This document shows positions 1 to 7,689 of a stretch of DNA of 43,991 nt, in pieces. The notes under the pieces were generated by a model. It saw only the letters and a program-made list of their open reading frames with translations, made no database searches and was not told the DNA's origin. The first letter of the stretch is position 1. Every line of letters starts with the position of its first letter. The DNA is from Xylophilus ampelinus (GTDB lineage Bacteria; Pseudomonadota; Gammaproteobacteria; Burkholderiales; Burkholderiaceae_C). The stretch spans positions 1 to 43,991 of the forward strand of contig NZ_CABFMN010000111.1 in assembly GCF_901875635.1 (NCBI RefSeq). Reading direction: 5' to 3'. The translations under genes and the position numbers were made by a program.

Positions 1-2
1 CG

Positions 3-1493
3 CCCGCGCCGGCCGCGCCGCCGCCGGCCCCGGTGGCCGTCGCGCCCGCACCCGCGCCCACCCCTGCGCCCGCACCGGCCAACGCCAGCGTGGCCGGGCA
101 GGCGCGCACCTTCTCGACCCAGATCGCCACCTACACCGCCGTCAACTTCGAGAGCGTGCCCGGCTGGAGCCGCGACGACTTCGCCGAAAGCTGGCCGGCC
201 TTCCTCACCAGCTGCCGCGTGCTCAACGGGCGCGGCGCGCAGTGGCAGGAGGTGTGCGGCCGCGCCAGCAGCGTGGACGGCAGGAGCAATCCCGCGATCC
301 GCTCCTTCTTCGAGCGCGAGTTCGCGGCCTACCAGATCCGTGACGACGACCGCCGTCCCGACGGCGTGGTGACGGGCTACTTCGAGCCCGAGATCGAGGG
401 CAGCCGCACCTATTCGCCGCCCTTCATCTACCCGGTGTACGGCCAGCCGCAGGACATGCTCTTCCTCGACACGCGCCGCCTGCCGCCGGGCAACGGCACG
501 GTGGCCGCGCGCGTGCAGGGCAACCAGGTGGTGGTGCAGACGGGGCTGTCGACGCGCGACATGGGCGCGCCCGGGTTGTATGCGCTGGACCTGTCGCAGA
601 TCGTGCGCGACACCATCGACCGCAAGGCCCGCGTGCGCATCGACGGGCAGCGCCTGCTGCCGTACTTCACACGCGAGGAGATCGAGACCCGCGGCGCGCC
701 CAACGCCAGGGTGCTGGCCTTCGTGAGCAGCGCCACCGCGCTGTACGAGATGCAGATCCAGGGCTCGGGCCGCATCCGCCTGCCCAGCGGCGAGGTGGTC
801 CGCATCGGCTATGCCGAGCAGAACGGCCAGCCCTTCCGGCCCACGCTGGCGCAGGCGCCGGGCAGCAAGGGCAGGAGCGCGGTGCGCACGCGCGGCAGCA
901 CCATCGAGCTGGAGGTGGATGACGACGATGACGTGGGCGACATCGGCGCGGTGCGCACGCGCGGCTTCACGCTCGCGCGGCCGGTGGCCAGCGGCGCGGT
1001 GGTGGTGCCGGGTCAGCGCGCGTCGGGCCCGGTCACGGGGTCGGGCATCAAGGACCCGAGCTACGTCTTCTTCAAGGAGGTGCAGACCAACACCCCCGGC
1101 CCCGTGGGCGCGATGGGCGTGCCGCTGCAGCCCGGCCGCTCGATCGCGGTCGACCCGCGCAGCACGCCGCTGGGCTACCCGGTGTTCGTGTCGACGCGCC
1201 AGCCCGGCTCCGGCACGCCCATGCAGCGCCTGACCATCGCGCAGGACACGGGCGGCGCCATCCGCGGCGCGGTGCGGGCCGACTACTTCTTCGGCAACGG
1301 CCAGCTCGCCGCCAACCAGGCGCGCCGCATGAAGGAGCGCGGCCAGCTGTGGATCCTGCTGCCGCGCGGCCAGGCCGTGGCCGCCGCAACCACCACCGTG
1401 GCGCGTGGCCCGGGTGGCACGCGCACCCGCGGCGTCGGCGGCTCGCTGGCGAACTGCCTGGTGCCCGACGACCAGAACTGCGCCGATGACTGA
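3..1493 (+). CDS. mltA: Membrane-bound lytic murein transglycosylase A (5' partial)
   Basis: Cleaves the glycan strands of peptidoglycan to 1,6-anhydromuropeptides; family members are outer-membrane lipoproteins. The frame is open to the window edge, so the true start, signal peptide and lipobox lie upstream; the GTG at 33 sits in a Pro/Ala-rich linker and is probably internal. The MltA domain shows VTGYFEPEIEGS, an MQIQGSGRIRLPSGE block and SYVFFKE. A C-terminal 3D domain follows with PLGYPVFV and AQDTGGAIRGAVRADYFFG, holding the aspartates conserved in this fold. An Asp-rich insert of about 60 residues (near 850-1050), with two AVRTRG copies, separates NGQPFRP from DPSYVFF, which are normally close together. 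A GCGGC-TTC-GCCGC hairpin follows the stop at 1511-1523. The gene looks like housekeeping and marks the left border of the T6SS region. The family call is firm; the missing N-terminus is the limit. Confidence 0.93.
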   Translation, partial: PAPAAPPPAPVAVAPAPAPTPAPAPANASVAGQARTFSTQIATYTAVNFESVPGWSRDDFAESWPAFLTSCRVLNGRGAQWQEVCGRASSVDGRSNPAIRSFFEREFAAYQIRDDDRRPDGVVTGYFEPEIEGSRTYSPPFIYPVYGQPQDMLFLDTRRLPPGNGTVAARVQGNQVVVQTGLSTRDMGAPGLYALDLSQIVRDTIDRKARVRIDGQRLLPYFTREEIETRGAPNARVLAFVSSATALYEMQIQGSGRIRLPSGEVVRIGYAEQNGQPFRPTLAQAPGSKGRSAVRTRGSTIELEVDDDDDVGDIGAVRTRGFTLARPVASGAVVVPGQRASGPVTGSGIKDPSYVFFKEVQTNTPGPVGAMGVPLQPGRSIAVDPRSTPLGYPVFVSTRQPGSGTPMQRLTIAQDTGGAIRGAVRADYFFGNGQLAANQARRMKERGQLWILLPRGQAVAAATTTVARGPGGTRTRGVGGSLANCLVPDDQNCADD

Positions 1494-1548
1494 AGGAATG
1501 CACCCCCCAGGCGGCTTCGCCGCTCCCCCCTTCGTCTGCGCGCTGTCT

Positions 1549-1612
1549 GCTATCAAATGGATAGCTGCTCACGCAGACGGGACAGGCGCTGCGGCCACTT
1601 TTCGATTGAAAA
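1549..1612 (+). repeat. Dispersed repeat family, copy A
   Basis: Begins with the hairpin GCTATC-AAATG-GATAGC and continues as ATAGCTGCTCACGCAG, then ACAGGCGCTGCGGCC and a T-rich tail ending in TTGAAAA. The same ordered blocks occur at 24589-24652 (inverted), 37592-37656, 39077-39138 and 41360-41425. It lies in the 164-bp gap between mltA and the sigma-like gene. In this copy the ATG seen in copies C and D is lost. It may help end mltA transcription through its hairpin, but that is inference. Confidence 0.8.
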
Positions 1613-1657
1613 GTTGCGTGCCGGCGCCCTGGGCGCGCCAGCGCTGACGGCAGTTCC

Positions 1658-2422
1658 ATGCAGGACACCCTCTCGTCGGAAGACAGTGCCGAGCTGGTCC
1701 GCCTGTGGCGGCGCCGGCAGACGCTGTCGCCCGACGAGATGGGGCGCATGTACGGCATCGTGGGCGGCGCGCTGCGCGGCTGCACCCCGCCCGAGCTGCA
1801 TGCGCTGGGCGAAGGCCGGCAGGAGCTGGTGGCCCAGTTCATCTACGTCAAGGTGCTGCGGCTGGACGCCGAGCCCGACGAGGGCGAGGAGCCCGATCCG
1901 CGCGAGCGCAGCGGCCACAGCGCGCCGTCGAGCGCCTTTGCGCTGTGCGCGTACTTCCGCCGCTACCTCATCGACTGCACGCGTGCCAGCAGCTTCCGCC
2001 GCAAGCTGTCGATCGGCGACGAGGTCACCGAGAACCAGCTCGAGGCGCAGCTGGGCGCCGGCGACGACGCCGAGGACTGCCTGCGCGAGCACGGCCTGAG
2101 CGGTGCCGCCGTGCAGGCCGCGGCGCGCGCCTTCATCGCCGGCCTCGCGCAGCCCGAGCGCCTGCTGCTGTGCGAGGGCTTCGGCCAGGAGGCGGCGGGC
2201 GGGCTTTCGGGTGTGGCGGCGCGCCATGCCATCGCCTCGTACCACTACCGCGCCGGCCGGCTCGGGCTGGTGCACAAGCGCGAGGCGCTGCCGGCCGACT
2301 ACGCGCGCACGGCCATCGGCGGCTGGATCCAGGACACGCTGGGCATCGCCATCCGGCCCGACAACGGGGCCGCGATCCTGCAGGTTTTCAAAATCCTCGG
2401 CGCTGAAGCGTCTTATGCCTGA
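1658..2422 (+). CDS. Putative sigma-70-like (ECF-type) regulator
   Basis: A 254-residue soluble protein without signal peptide or TM segment. Residues about 20-115 are helical and rich in Leu/Arg and end in a YFRRYLIDCTRASSFRRK segment, like sigma region 2. Residues about 160-205 read LAQPERLLLCEG, then AARHAIASYHYRAGRLGL, which resembles the helix-turn-helix of sigma region 4. The two-block layout and the adjacent one-TM anti-sigma-like gene (18 bp downstream) support a very divergent ECF-type sigma factor. I cannot identify a family with certainty. The ATG at 1658 is preceded only by a weak ribosome site. It opens the run of genes leading into the T6SS cluster, so it may control the caspase gene or the T6SS itself; that is inference. 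Alternative: an unrelated HTH protein. Confidence 0.5.
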   Translation: MQDTLSSEDSAELVRLWRRRQTLSPDEMGRMYGIVGGALRGCTPPELHALGEGRQELVAQFIYVKVLRLDAEPDEGEEPDPRERSGHSAPSSAFALCAYFRRYLIDCTRASSFRRKLSIGDEVTENQLEAQLGAGDDAEDCLREHGLSGAAVQAAARAFIAGLAQPERLLLCEGFGQEAAGGLSGVAARHAIASYHYRAGRLGLVHKREALPADYARTAIGGWIQDTLGIAIRPDNGAAILQVFKILGAEASYA

Positions 2423-2440
2423 AGTCATAGGACACACGCC

Positions 2441-3562
2441 ATGCCCACCGAACTCTGGCCCCCGTTGAACGTCATCCGCAGCGCCTTCGAGCCGCCCGCG
2501 CCGGCGGCCGCTGCGGCTGGCGCAGGCACTCCCATGGCCATGCACCCGCGCGCCGAGGCGGGTCCGGCCGAGCGCCATTCGCTGGAGGCTCTGCTGCTCC
2601 CGTTGACCGAACTGGCGCGCCGCCGTGAAGCCGTCGCGGCGCGGGCTTTCCCGGCGCGCTGGGCGCCGGGCCGGCTGGTCAGCGTGCTGCACGAGGAGCG
2701 CCTGCTCGGCGTGCTGCTGGATCGCTGCACCCCGGCTGCGGAGGGCGAGCGCTGGCACGGCTGGATGGCCGCGAGCGAGGCCGACTGGGCGGGCGCCTGC
2801 GACGTGTTGCTCGAGCCGGGCGACGAGCCCTTCGAGCCGCTCTTCGGCATGGTCCAGACCTGGAACCCCGTCACACTGGTGCCGGCGCCGCAGCTGTGCG
2901 CGCGCGTGCTCGGCGAGGTGTCGGCGACGCGCCTGGCGGCCCTGCGCGCCGTGGCCGACGAATGCGCGACCAAGGCCGCGACCGGCATCGCGCCGGCGCC
3001 CGGCCGCATCGCGCTGCGCACCGTGGCCGACACCTTCACCGTGCTGTCGGGCACGCCCCTCGCGCCCGAGGGCGATCCGCGCACGGACTACCAGGCGCTG
3101 TACGCGGAGGCCGCCGCACGGCTGAACGCCCTGTCGAACGCATCGACCGGTGCGCTGCGTCCCGCGGCCGGCATGCCGCGCGTCGAAGCCGCGGGCCGGT
3201 CCGCGGGCTGGGGCACGCGTCTGCGCGGCTGGCTGCTGGGCGACGGCGTCTGGCGCCCCGCGCTCGCCGTGCTGGCGCTGGTCGTGGTGGTGCAGAACGC
3301 CGGCCTGCTGCTGCCGCCCGTCGAGGACGTGCGCTTCCGCGGCGCACCCCCTGCGGTCGCTGCGCCGCAGGTCGACCTCACGCTGCGCTGGAAGCCCGGC
3401 ACCGAGATGGCCGCCGCGGCGCAGCTGTTGCGCAGTGCCGGCGCCACCGTGGTCGGCGGCCCCGATGCCGCGGGCACCTGGTCGCTGCGCCTGCTGCAGC
3501 CTGCGGAAGGCCGGCGTGTGCTCGAGTCTTCACCGCTCGTCGAGGCGCTCGGCCCGCCCTAG
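2441..3562 (+). CDS. One-TM protein with anti-sigma-like periplasmic domain
   Basis: A 373-residue protein with a large cytoplasmic part, a single TM segment (about residues 270-288, PALAVLALVVVVQNAGLLL) and a C-terminal extracytoplasmic domain of about 80 residues. That domain reads VDLTLRWKPGTEMAAAAQLL, then GATVVGGPDAAGTWSLRLL, a pattern I know from the periplasmic end of membrane anti-sigma factors. The cytoplasmic part carries WHGWMAASEADW and FGMVQTWNPVTLV, which I do not recognise. No zinc-binding HxxxCxxC motif is visible. It starts 18 bp after the sigma-like gene and ends 5 bp before the caspase gene, so the three are likely cotranscribed. The role as a partner or sensor for the sigma-like protein is inferred from topology and position only. 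Confidence 0.5.
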   Translation: MPTELWPPLNVIRSAFEPPAPAAAAAGAGTPMAMHPRAEAGPAERHSLEALLLPLTELARRREAVAARAFPARWAPGRLVSVLHEERLLGVLLDRCTPAAEGERWHGWMAASEADWAGACDVLLEPGDEPFEPLFGMVQTWNPVTLVPAPQLCARVLGEVSATRLAALRAVADECATKAATGIAPAPGRIALRTVADTFTVLSGTPLAPEGDPRTDYQALYAEAAARLNALSNASTGALRPAAGMPRVEAAGRSAGWGTRLRGWLLGDGVWRPALAVLALVVVVQNAGLLLPPVEDVRFRGAPPAVAAPQVDLTLRWKPGTEMAAAAQLLRSAGATVVGGPDAAGTWSLRLLQPAEGRRVLESSPLVEALGPP

Positions 3563-3567
3563 CCGCC

Positions 3568-5754
3568 ATGCACGCCGTCCTGCGCCGTTCGATGCATGCG
3601 CTGTCCCTGGTGGGGCTGCTGTTCGCCAGCGCGTGGGCCGGCGCGGCGCAGCGAGCCCTGCTGGTCGGCGTGTCCGAGCTGGCCAACCAGCCCGCCTCCT
3701 TGTGGCTGCAGGCGCCGCGCAACGACGTGCTGCTGATGCGCGACGCGCTCGCGCGCCAGGGCTTCGCGCCGGCCGACATCACGCTGCTGGCCGACGGCGT
3801 GCCCGGTGCCGCGCTGCCCGACGCGCAGGCCATCCGCGATGCGCTGCAGCGCCTGCTCGCGCAGTCGCACAGCGGCGACTTCGTGGTGCTGTACTTCTCG
3901 GGCCACGGCACGCGCGTGCGCGACACCGCCAAGCGCTACCAGGAGCCCGACGGCCTGGCCGAGAACTTTCTCGCGCGCGACGTGCGCGGCGCGATCGGCG
4001 GCAATGGGGGCGGCGCGGGCCCGCTGGGCGGCGGGATGCGCGACGTGGACTTCGACGGCTGGGTTCAGGCCTTCCTGGCGAAGAACGTGTTCGTTTGGTC
4101 GGTCTTCGACACTTGCTCGGCCGCATCGATGACGCGCAGCCTGCGCACCGAGCCCGCGCAGCCCGCCGACGACGAGGTGCGCTGGCGCGGCGTGCGATTG
4201 GACCAACTGGTGGCGGCCGCGGCCCCGGCCGACGACGCCGTGCGCGCGGCGCCCGCGGCCGAAGCCGTGGCGCGCGCCCGCTACGTGGCCTTCTTCGCCT
4301 CCGAGAGCCACCAGGTCACGCCCGAGCTGCGCCTGCCGCGCGGCGACCGCCAGGCGCGGCCGCAGGGCCTGCTGACCTGGGCGGTGGCGCAATCGTTGCA
4401 GCGCCGGCCGCAGACCTGGCGTGCGCTGTTCGATGGCGTGCTGTCGCTCTACCCGCCGGTGATCGACGAACTGGCGCAGCGCTTTCCCGCGCGCGAGCTG
4501 CCCTCGCCCGTGGCCGAGGGCAACCTCGACCTGCCGCTGTTCACCAACCCCGCCGGTGCCGTCACCACCCGGCCGCTGTGGCCCGCGCGGCGCGGCGGCG
4601 CCATGCTGGCGCTGGCCGCTGGCCAGATCGATGGCCTGGTGCCGGGCCAGCGGGTGCACGTGACGGCCGTGCTCGACGACGGCGCCCAGCGCGAGGCCGA
4701 GGCCGAGCTGGGGGACGTCGGGCTGGACCAGTCCAGCCTGCGCGTGCCCGATGCCCTGCAGGGCGTGGCCGGCTCCGCGCTGTGGCGCGTGCAGCCCGTG
4801 GCCGGGCCCGCCGCGCTGGCCTTGCAGGTGCGCGCCGAGCGACCCCTGCCTGCGGGCCTGTCACTGGCCTATCCGGCGTCCATCCTGTCCGGCAGCGATG
4901 CGGCAGCCGATGTGCGCGTGGCGCCGGCGGGGGGCGGGGGGTGGCGCCTCGAGCTGCTGTCGCCGGCGCTGGGCGGACCGGCCACCGTGCCAGTGCCCGA
5001 TGCACCGGCGCTGCGCCAGCGCCTGGAAACCCTCGCGCGCCTGAAGTGGCTGGCGCGCCTGCCGGCACTGGCGCAGGGTGGTCGTGTCGACGGGCTGGAG
5101 GTGCAGCTCGAGCGCTGGCAGGGCAGCGAGCTGCTGCGCGCCGACGACGCGCTGAGCCAGGCCGCGCTGCCGGTGCCATCCGAGGGCCAGCGCATCGCCC
5201 TGAACGTGCACAACACCAGCGGCCAGTCCATCGACCTGGCGGTGATCGGCATCGACGCCCAGGGCGCGCTGCGCGCGGTCTACCCGCCCGACGGGGCCGA
5301 GAGCAATCGCTTCGAGCGCGGCACGCGCGAGCAGCCCGCGGCCAAGCGCTTCGACCTGCCTTGGCTCGCGCAGCCTGGCGCGCAGTTGCTGGTGGTGGCA
5401 GCACCCGCCGCACCCTACAGCGGGCCTCGGCTCTTCGGCGCCGGCCCGCCTGAGCCGGTAGCCGACCTGCGCGTGCGCGGCCAGCTGCAACCCGAACGGC
5501 GCCGCGCCGTCTACGCCGTGCGAATCCAGACCGAGGGCACCGCGCGGCCTCTGCGCGCTGAAAGGCCCGACCTCCAACCTTTCGAGAAAGGAAGCTCCCA
5601 TGTCGCTCTACAGCATCGACAACCTCCTGCAGCTCACCCGGCTGGCGCACACCAACCAGATGGGGGCCGACCTGGTGATGGCCATGGAGAACAGCGGCAC
5701 GCCCGTGACGGGCGACAACGTGCGGCGCTACCCCGACGGCAAGCCGCGGCTTGA
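3568..5754 (+). CDS. Secreted caspase-family (peptidase C14) protein with DUF4384-like region
   Basis: A signal peptide (about residues 1-27, LSLVGLLFASAWAGAAQ) is followed by a caspase-fold domain. The catalytic His is in VLYFSGHGTR (His113) and the Cys in VFDTCSAASMT (Cys183), both in the expected context. The C-terminal half contains IALNVHNTSGQSIDLAVI and ALRAVYPPDG, resembling the DUF4384 domain that accompanies bacterial caspases and T6SS kinases. The export signal implies a periplasmic protease. The ATG at 3568 is chosen because the signal peptide begins there; ATG 3592 is an alternative. Oddity: the frame runs 155 bp into the next gene, and its last 50 or so residues look like a shadow of that gene. 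A one-base shift near the end would give a stop at 5559-5561, just before the next ribosome site, so a frameshift or sequencing error is possible. Confidence 0.82.
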   Translation: MHAVLRRSMHALSLVGLLFASAWAGAAQRALLVGVSELANQPASLWLQAPRNDVLLMRDALARQGFAPADITLLADGVPGAALPDAQAIRDALQRLLAQSHSGDFVVLYFSGHGTRVRDTAKRYQEPDGLAENFLARDVRGAIGGNGGGAGPLGGGMRDVDFDGWVQAFLAKNVFVWSVFDTCSAASMTRSLRTEPAQPADDEVRWRGVRLDQLVAAAAPADDAVRAAPAAEAVARARYVAFFASESHQVTPELRLPRGDRQARPQGLLTWAVAQSLQRRPQTWRALFDGVLSLYPPVIDELAQRFPARELPSPVAEGNLDLPLFTNPAGAVTTRPLWPARRGGAMLALAAGQIDGLVPGQRVHVTAVLDDGAQREAEAELGDVGLDQSSLRVPDALQGVAGSALWRVQPVAGPAALALQVRAERPLPAGLSLAYPASILSGSDAAADVRVAPAGGGGWRLELLSPALGGPATVPVPDAPALRQRLETLARLKWLARLPALAQGGRVDGLEVQLERWQGSELLRADDALSQAALPVPSEGQRIALNVHNTSGQSIDLAVIGIDAQGALRAVYPPDGAESNRFERGTREQPAAKRFDLPWLAQPGAQLLVVAAPAAPYSGPRLFGAGPPEPVADLRVRGQLQPERRRAVYAVRIQTEGTARPLRAERPDLQPFEKGSSHVALQHRQPPAAHPAGAHQPDGGRPGDGHGEQRHARDGRQRAALPRRQAAA

Positions 5755-6160
5755 CATGGTGGGCATGAGCTGGGGCCTGGCATCGGCCACCATCGGCGGC
5801 GCGGCGCAGGGCCCGCGCAGCTATGCGCCGCTGACCGTGGTGCGCCAGGCCGATTCGGCCAGCGCGATCCTCACGCAACTCACCAACAACCGCGCCGCCA
5901 ACCTGCGGGCCACCATCAGCAAGTACCTCGCCGGCGGCGACGCCAGCGTCACGGCCGACACGCTGCCGATGTTCGAGCTGAAGATCGACGAAGCGCAGAT
6001 CACGGCCCAGTACTTCATCACTGCGCCGGGCGACGTGATGCTCTACGAAATCCTGGTCTTCAGCTATCGAAAGATCGAGATCAAGACGGCGCCGCAGCAG
6101 GGCACCGGCTCGCGCGGCGCCACCCGCGAGTGCCAGATCATCGTGGCCAGCATGTCCTGA
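5600..6160 (+). CDS. Divergent Hcp-family T6SS tube protein
   Basis: A 186-residue protein of Hcp type. The C-terminal half has FELKIDEAQITAQYFITA, then LVFSYRKIEIKTAPQ and a CQIIVASMS end, the strand pattern of Hcp proteins, which stack as hexameric rings to form the inner T6SS tube and carry small effectors. It is longer and quite different from the classical Hcp at 26286-26762. An AAGGAAG ribosome site stands 6-12 bases upstream of ATG 5600, supporting this start although it lies inside the 3' end of the caspase frame. It is the first T6SS structural gene on this strand and is followed by tagJ after 15 bp. It may be a specialised tube or cargo Hcp; which of the two Hcps builds the tube cannot be told from sequence. 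Confidence 0.72.
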   Translation: MSLYSIDNLLQLTRLAHTNQMGADLVMAMENSGTPVTGDNVRRYPDGKPRLDMVGMSWGLASATIGGAAQGPRSYAPLTVVRQADSASAILTQLTNNRAANLRATISKYLAGGDASVTADTLPMFELKIDEAQITAQYFITAPGDVMLYEILVFSYRKIEIKTAPQQGTGSRGATRECQIIVASMS

Positions 6161-6175
6161 CACCGGAGCCGCACC

Positions 6176-7009
6176 ATGAGCATCGCCGCAGAACTCATCC
6201 GCAGCGCCGACCCTGCCGGCGCCCTGCGCGCCCTCACCGAGGACGTCCGCGCCAAGCCCGGCGACAGCCGCCTGCGCGTCTTCATGGCCCAGCTGCTGTG
6301 CGTGCTCGGCCAGTGGGAGCGTGCGCTCAACCAGCTCAGCGTCGCCGCCGAGCTCGATGCTCTGGCCGTGCCCATGAAGCAGGTCTACGGCGAGGCGATC
6401 CGGTGCGAGGGCCTGCGCGCCGAGGTCTTCGCGGGCAAGCGCACGCCCATGGTCTTCGGCCAGCCGGACCCCTGGCTGGCGCTGCTGGTCGAGTCGCTGC
6501 TGCGCCGCGGCGCCGGCGACGCGGCCGCGGCCGAGCAGCTGCGGGCGCGCGCCTTCGACGAGGCGCCCGCGGTGGCCGGACGCATCGACGGCACGCCCTT
6601 CGAGTGGCTGGCCGATGCCGACATGCGCCTCGGCCCGGTGCTCGAGGCCTACATCAACGGCCGCTACTACTGGGTGCCCTTCGCGCGCCTGGCACAGGTC
6701 AAGGTCGAGCCGCCGGAGGACCTGCGCGACTGTGTGTGGACACCCGTGCACCTGCTGTTCGAGAACGGCGGCGAGACGCTGGCCCTGGTGCCCACCCGCT
6801 ACGAGGGCACCGAGAAGAGCGACGACGGCGCGCTGCTGCTGGCGCGCCGCACCGACTGGCGCGAGCTCGCGCCCGAGCTGTGGTGCGGGCTGGGCCAGCG
6901 CCTGCTGGGCAGCGACGCGGGCGAGCATGCGCTGATGGACGTGCGCCAGATCGACTTCGGCATGGCGCTGGCCGAGGCCGATGGCGGCGTGATAGTCGGC
7001 AATGGCTGA
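6176..7009 (+). CDS. tagJ: T6SS accessory protein TagJ (ImpE/SciE family)
   Basis: A 277-residue protein of the ImpE family. The N-terminal 110 residues form TPR-like helices (SADPAGALRALTEDVRAKPG, then RLRVFMAQLLCVLGQWERAL), and the C-terminal domain has the family signature WLADADMRLGPVLEAYINGR, YYWVPF and LRDCVWTPV. In other systems TagJ binds the N-terminus of the small sheath protein TssB and affects ClpV-driven sheath disassembly. The stop overlaps the tssE start by 8 bp, indicating translational coupling. Length and motifs agree with the family. A standard T6SS accessory gene with no oddities. Confidence 0.92.
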   Translation: MSIAAELIRSADPAGALRALTEDVRAKPGDSRLRVFMAQLLCVLGQWERALNQLSVAAELDALAVPMKQVYGEAIRCEGLRAEVFAGKRTPMVFGQPDPWLALLVESLLRRGAGDAAAAEQLRARAFDEAPAVAGRIDGTPFEWLADADMRLGPVLEAYINGRYYWVPFARLAQVKVEPPEDLRDCVWTPVHLLFENGGETLALVPTRYEGTEKSDDGALLLARRTDWRELAPELWCGLGQRLLGSDAGEHALMDVRQIDFGMALAEADGGVIVGNG

Positions 7010-7511
7010 ACTCACCGTCCAGGAGCGGCTGCAGCCTTCGCTGCTCGACCGCCTCGTCGATCACGCGCCCGACCAGAAGCGCGAGGGCGACGACAAGCGC
7101 ACCCTCACGCGCCAGGCGCTGCGCCAGGCGGTGCTGCGCGACCTGGCCTGGCTGCTCAACGCGACGGGCGATGCGATCGACGAGAAGCACCATCCGCAGG
7201 CGGCGCGCTCGGTCCTGAACTACGGATTGCCTATGCTGTCCGGCCAGTTCACGTCCTCCATCCAGCGTGTCAGCATGGAACAGGCTCTGAAGAACGCCAT
7301 CCTGCAGTTCGAGCCGCGCATCCTGCCCCGAACGCTCGAAGTCGAAATCGTCATGGAAGGCTCGTCCCTGGATTCCCACAACTGCATCAGCCTGCTGGTG
7401 CGCGGAAGCTTGTGGGCGCAGCCGGTGCCGCTGGAGTTCCTGATGCGCAGCCGCGTCGACCTGGAGGAAGGGCGCATCGCCATCGATGACCTGTCCAATC
7501 CAGCGCGCTGA
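7002..7511 (+). CDS. tssE: T6SS baseplate protein TssE (gp25-like)
   Basis: A 169-residue lysozyme-like gp25 homologue that links the baseplate wedge to the sheath. The core reads AVLRDLAWLLNATG, ARSVLNYGLPMLSGQ, AILQFEPRILPRTLEVEI and a C-terminal beta segment ending RVDLEEGRIAIDDL. The EPR motif (FEPRILP), the part of TssE that touches the first sheath ring, is intact. The ATG at 7002 lies inside the tagJ end. tssE is followed by a 178-bp gap before tssF, which is unusual because these genes are often contiguous; the gap holds short repeats and a hairpin. Confidence 0.93.
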   Translation: MAELTVQERLQPSLLDRLVDHAPDQKREGDDKRTLTRQALRQAVLRDLAWLLNATGDAIDEKHHPQAARSVLNYGLPMLSGQFTSSIQRVSMEQALKNAILQFEPRILPRTLEVEIVMEGSSLDSHNCISLLVRGSLWAQPVPLEFLMRSRVDLEEGRIAIDDLSNPAR

Positions 7512-7587
7512 CGCCGATCCGCGAGACCGCCTCCGCTCCCGGTGCGTGAAAGCAACGGCGCGGTCGCGTGCCGATGCCGTGAATGGT

Positions 7588-7607
7588 GATCGTCACGATC
7601 GTTACGA
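7588..7607. promoter_or_regulatory. Tandem 9-mers / palindrome upstream of tssF (candidate operator)
   Basis: GATCGTCAC and GATCGTTAC follow each other directly, and GATCGT-C-ACGATC (7588-7600) is a perfect palindrome with a 1-base centre. The site lies in the only sizeable gap (7512-7689) of the tagJ-tssE-tssF-tssG run, about 90 bp before tssF. It could bind a dimeric regulator. No matching promoter was found, so the role is a guess. Confidence 0.25.
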
Positions 7608-7619
7608 ATTTGCCGCTAA

Positions 7620-7655
7620 CGCCCGACTGGCGGGCGCTGCAGGCCAATTGCACTT
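7620..7655 (+). repeat. Possible partial copy of the dispersed repeat (copy G)
   Basis: CGCCCG-ACTGG-CGGGCG forms a 6-bp hairpin and is followed by CTGCAGGCC and a short T-containing tail. The order CGCCCG, CTGG, CGGGCGCTGCAGGC is also found in copy B at 24589-24652. The 5' GCTAT...ATAGC hairpin of the family is missing. It could instead be a stand-alone stem-loop before tssF. Confidence 0.35.
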
Positions 7656-7689
7656 TGCCGTTTCAGGCCTGTTCGTGAGAGGTTGAGGC

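Noticed and set aside
2896..3567. Upstream extension of the caspase frame
   Set aside because: Arg/Gly-rich shadow of the one-TM gene; the real start is the signal peptide at 3568.
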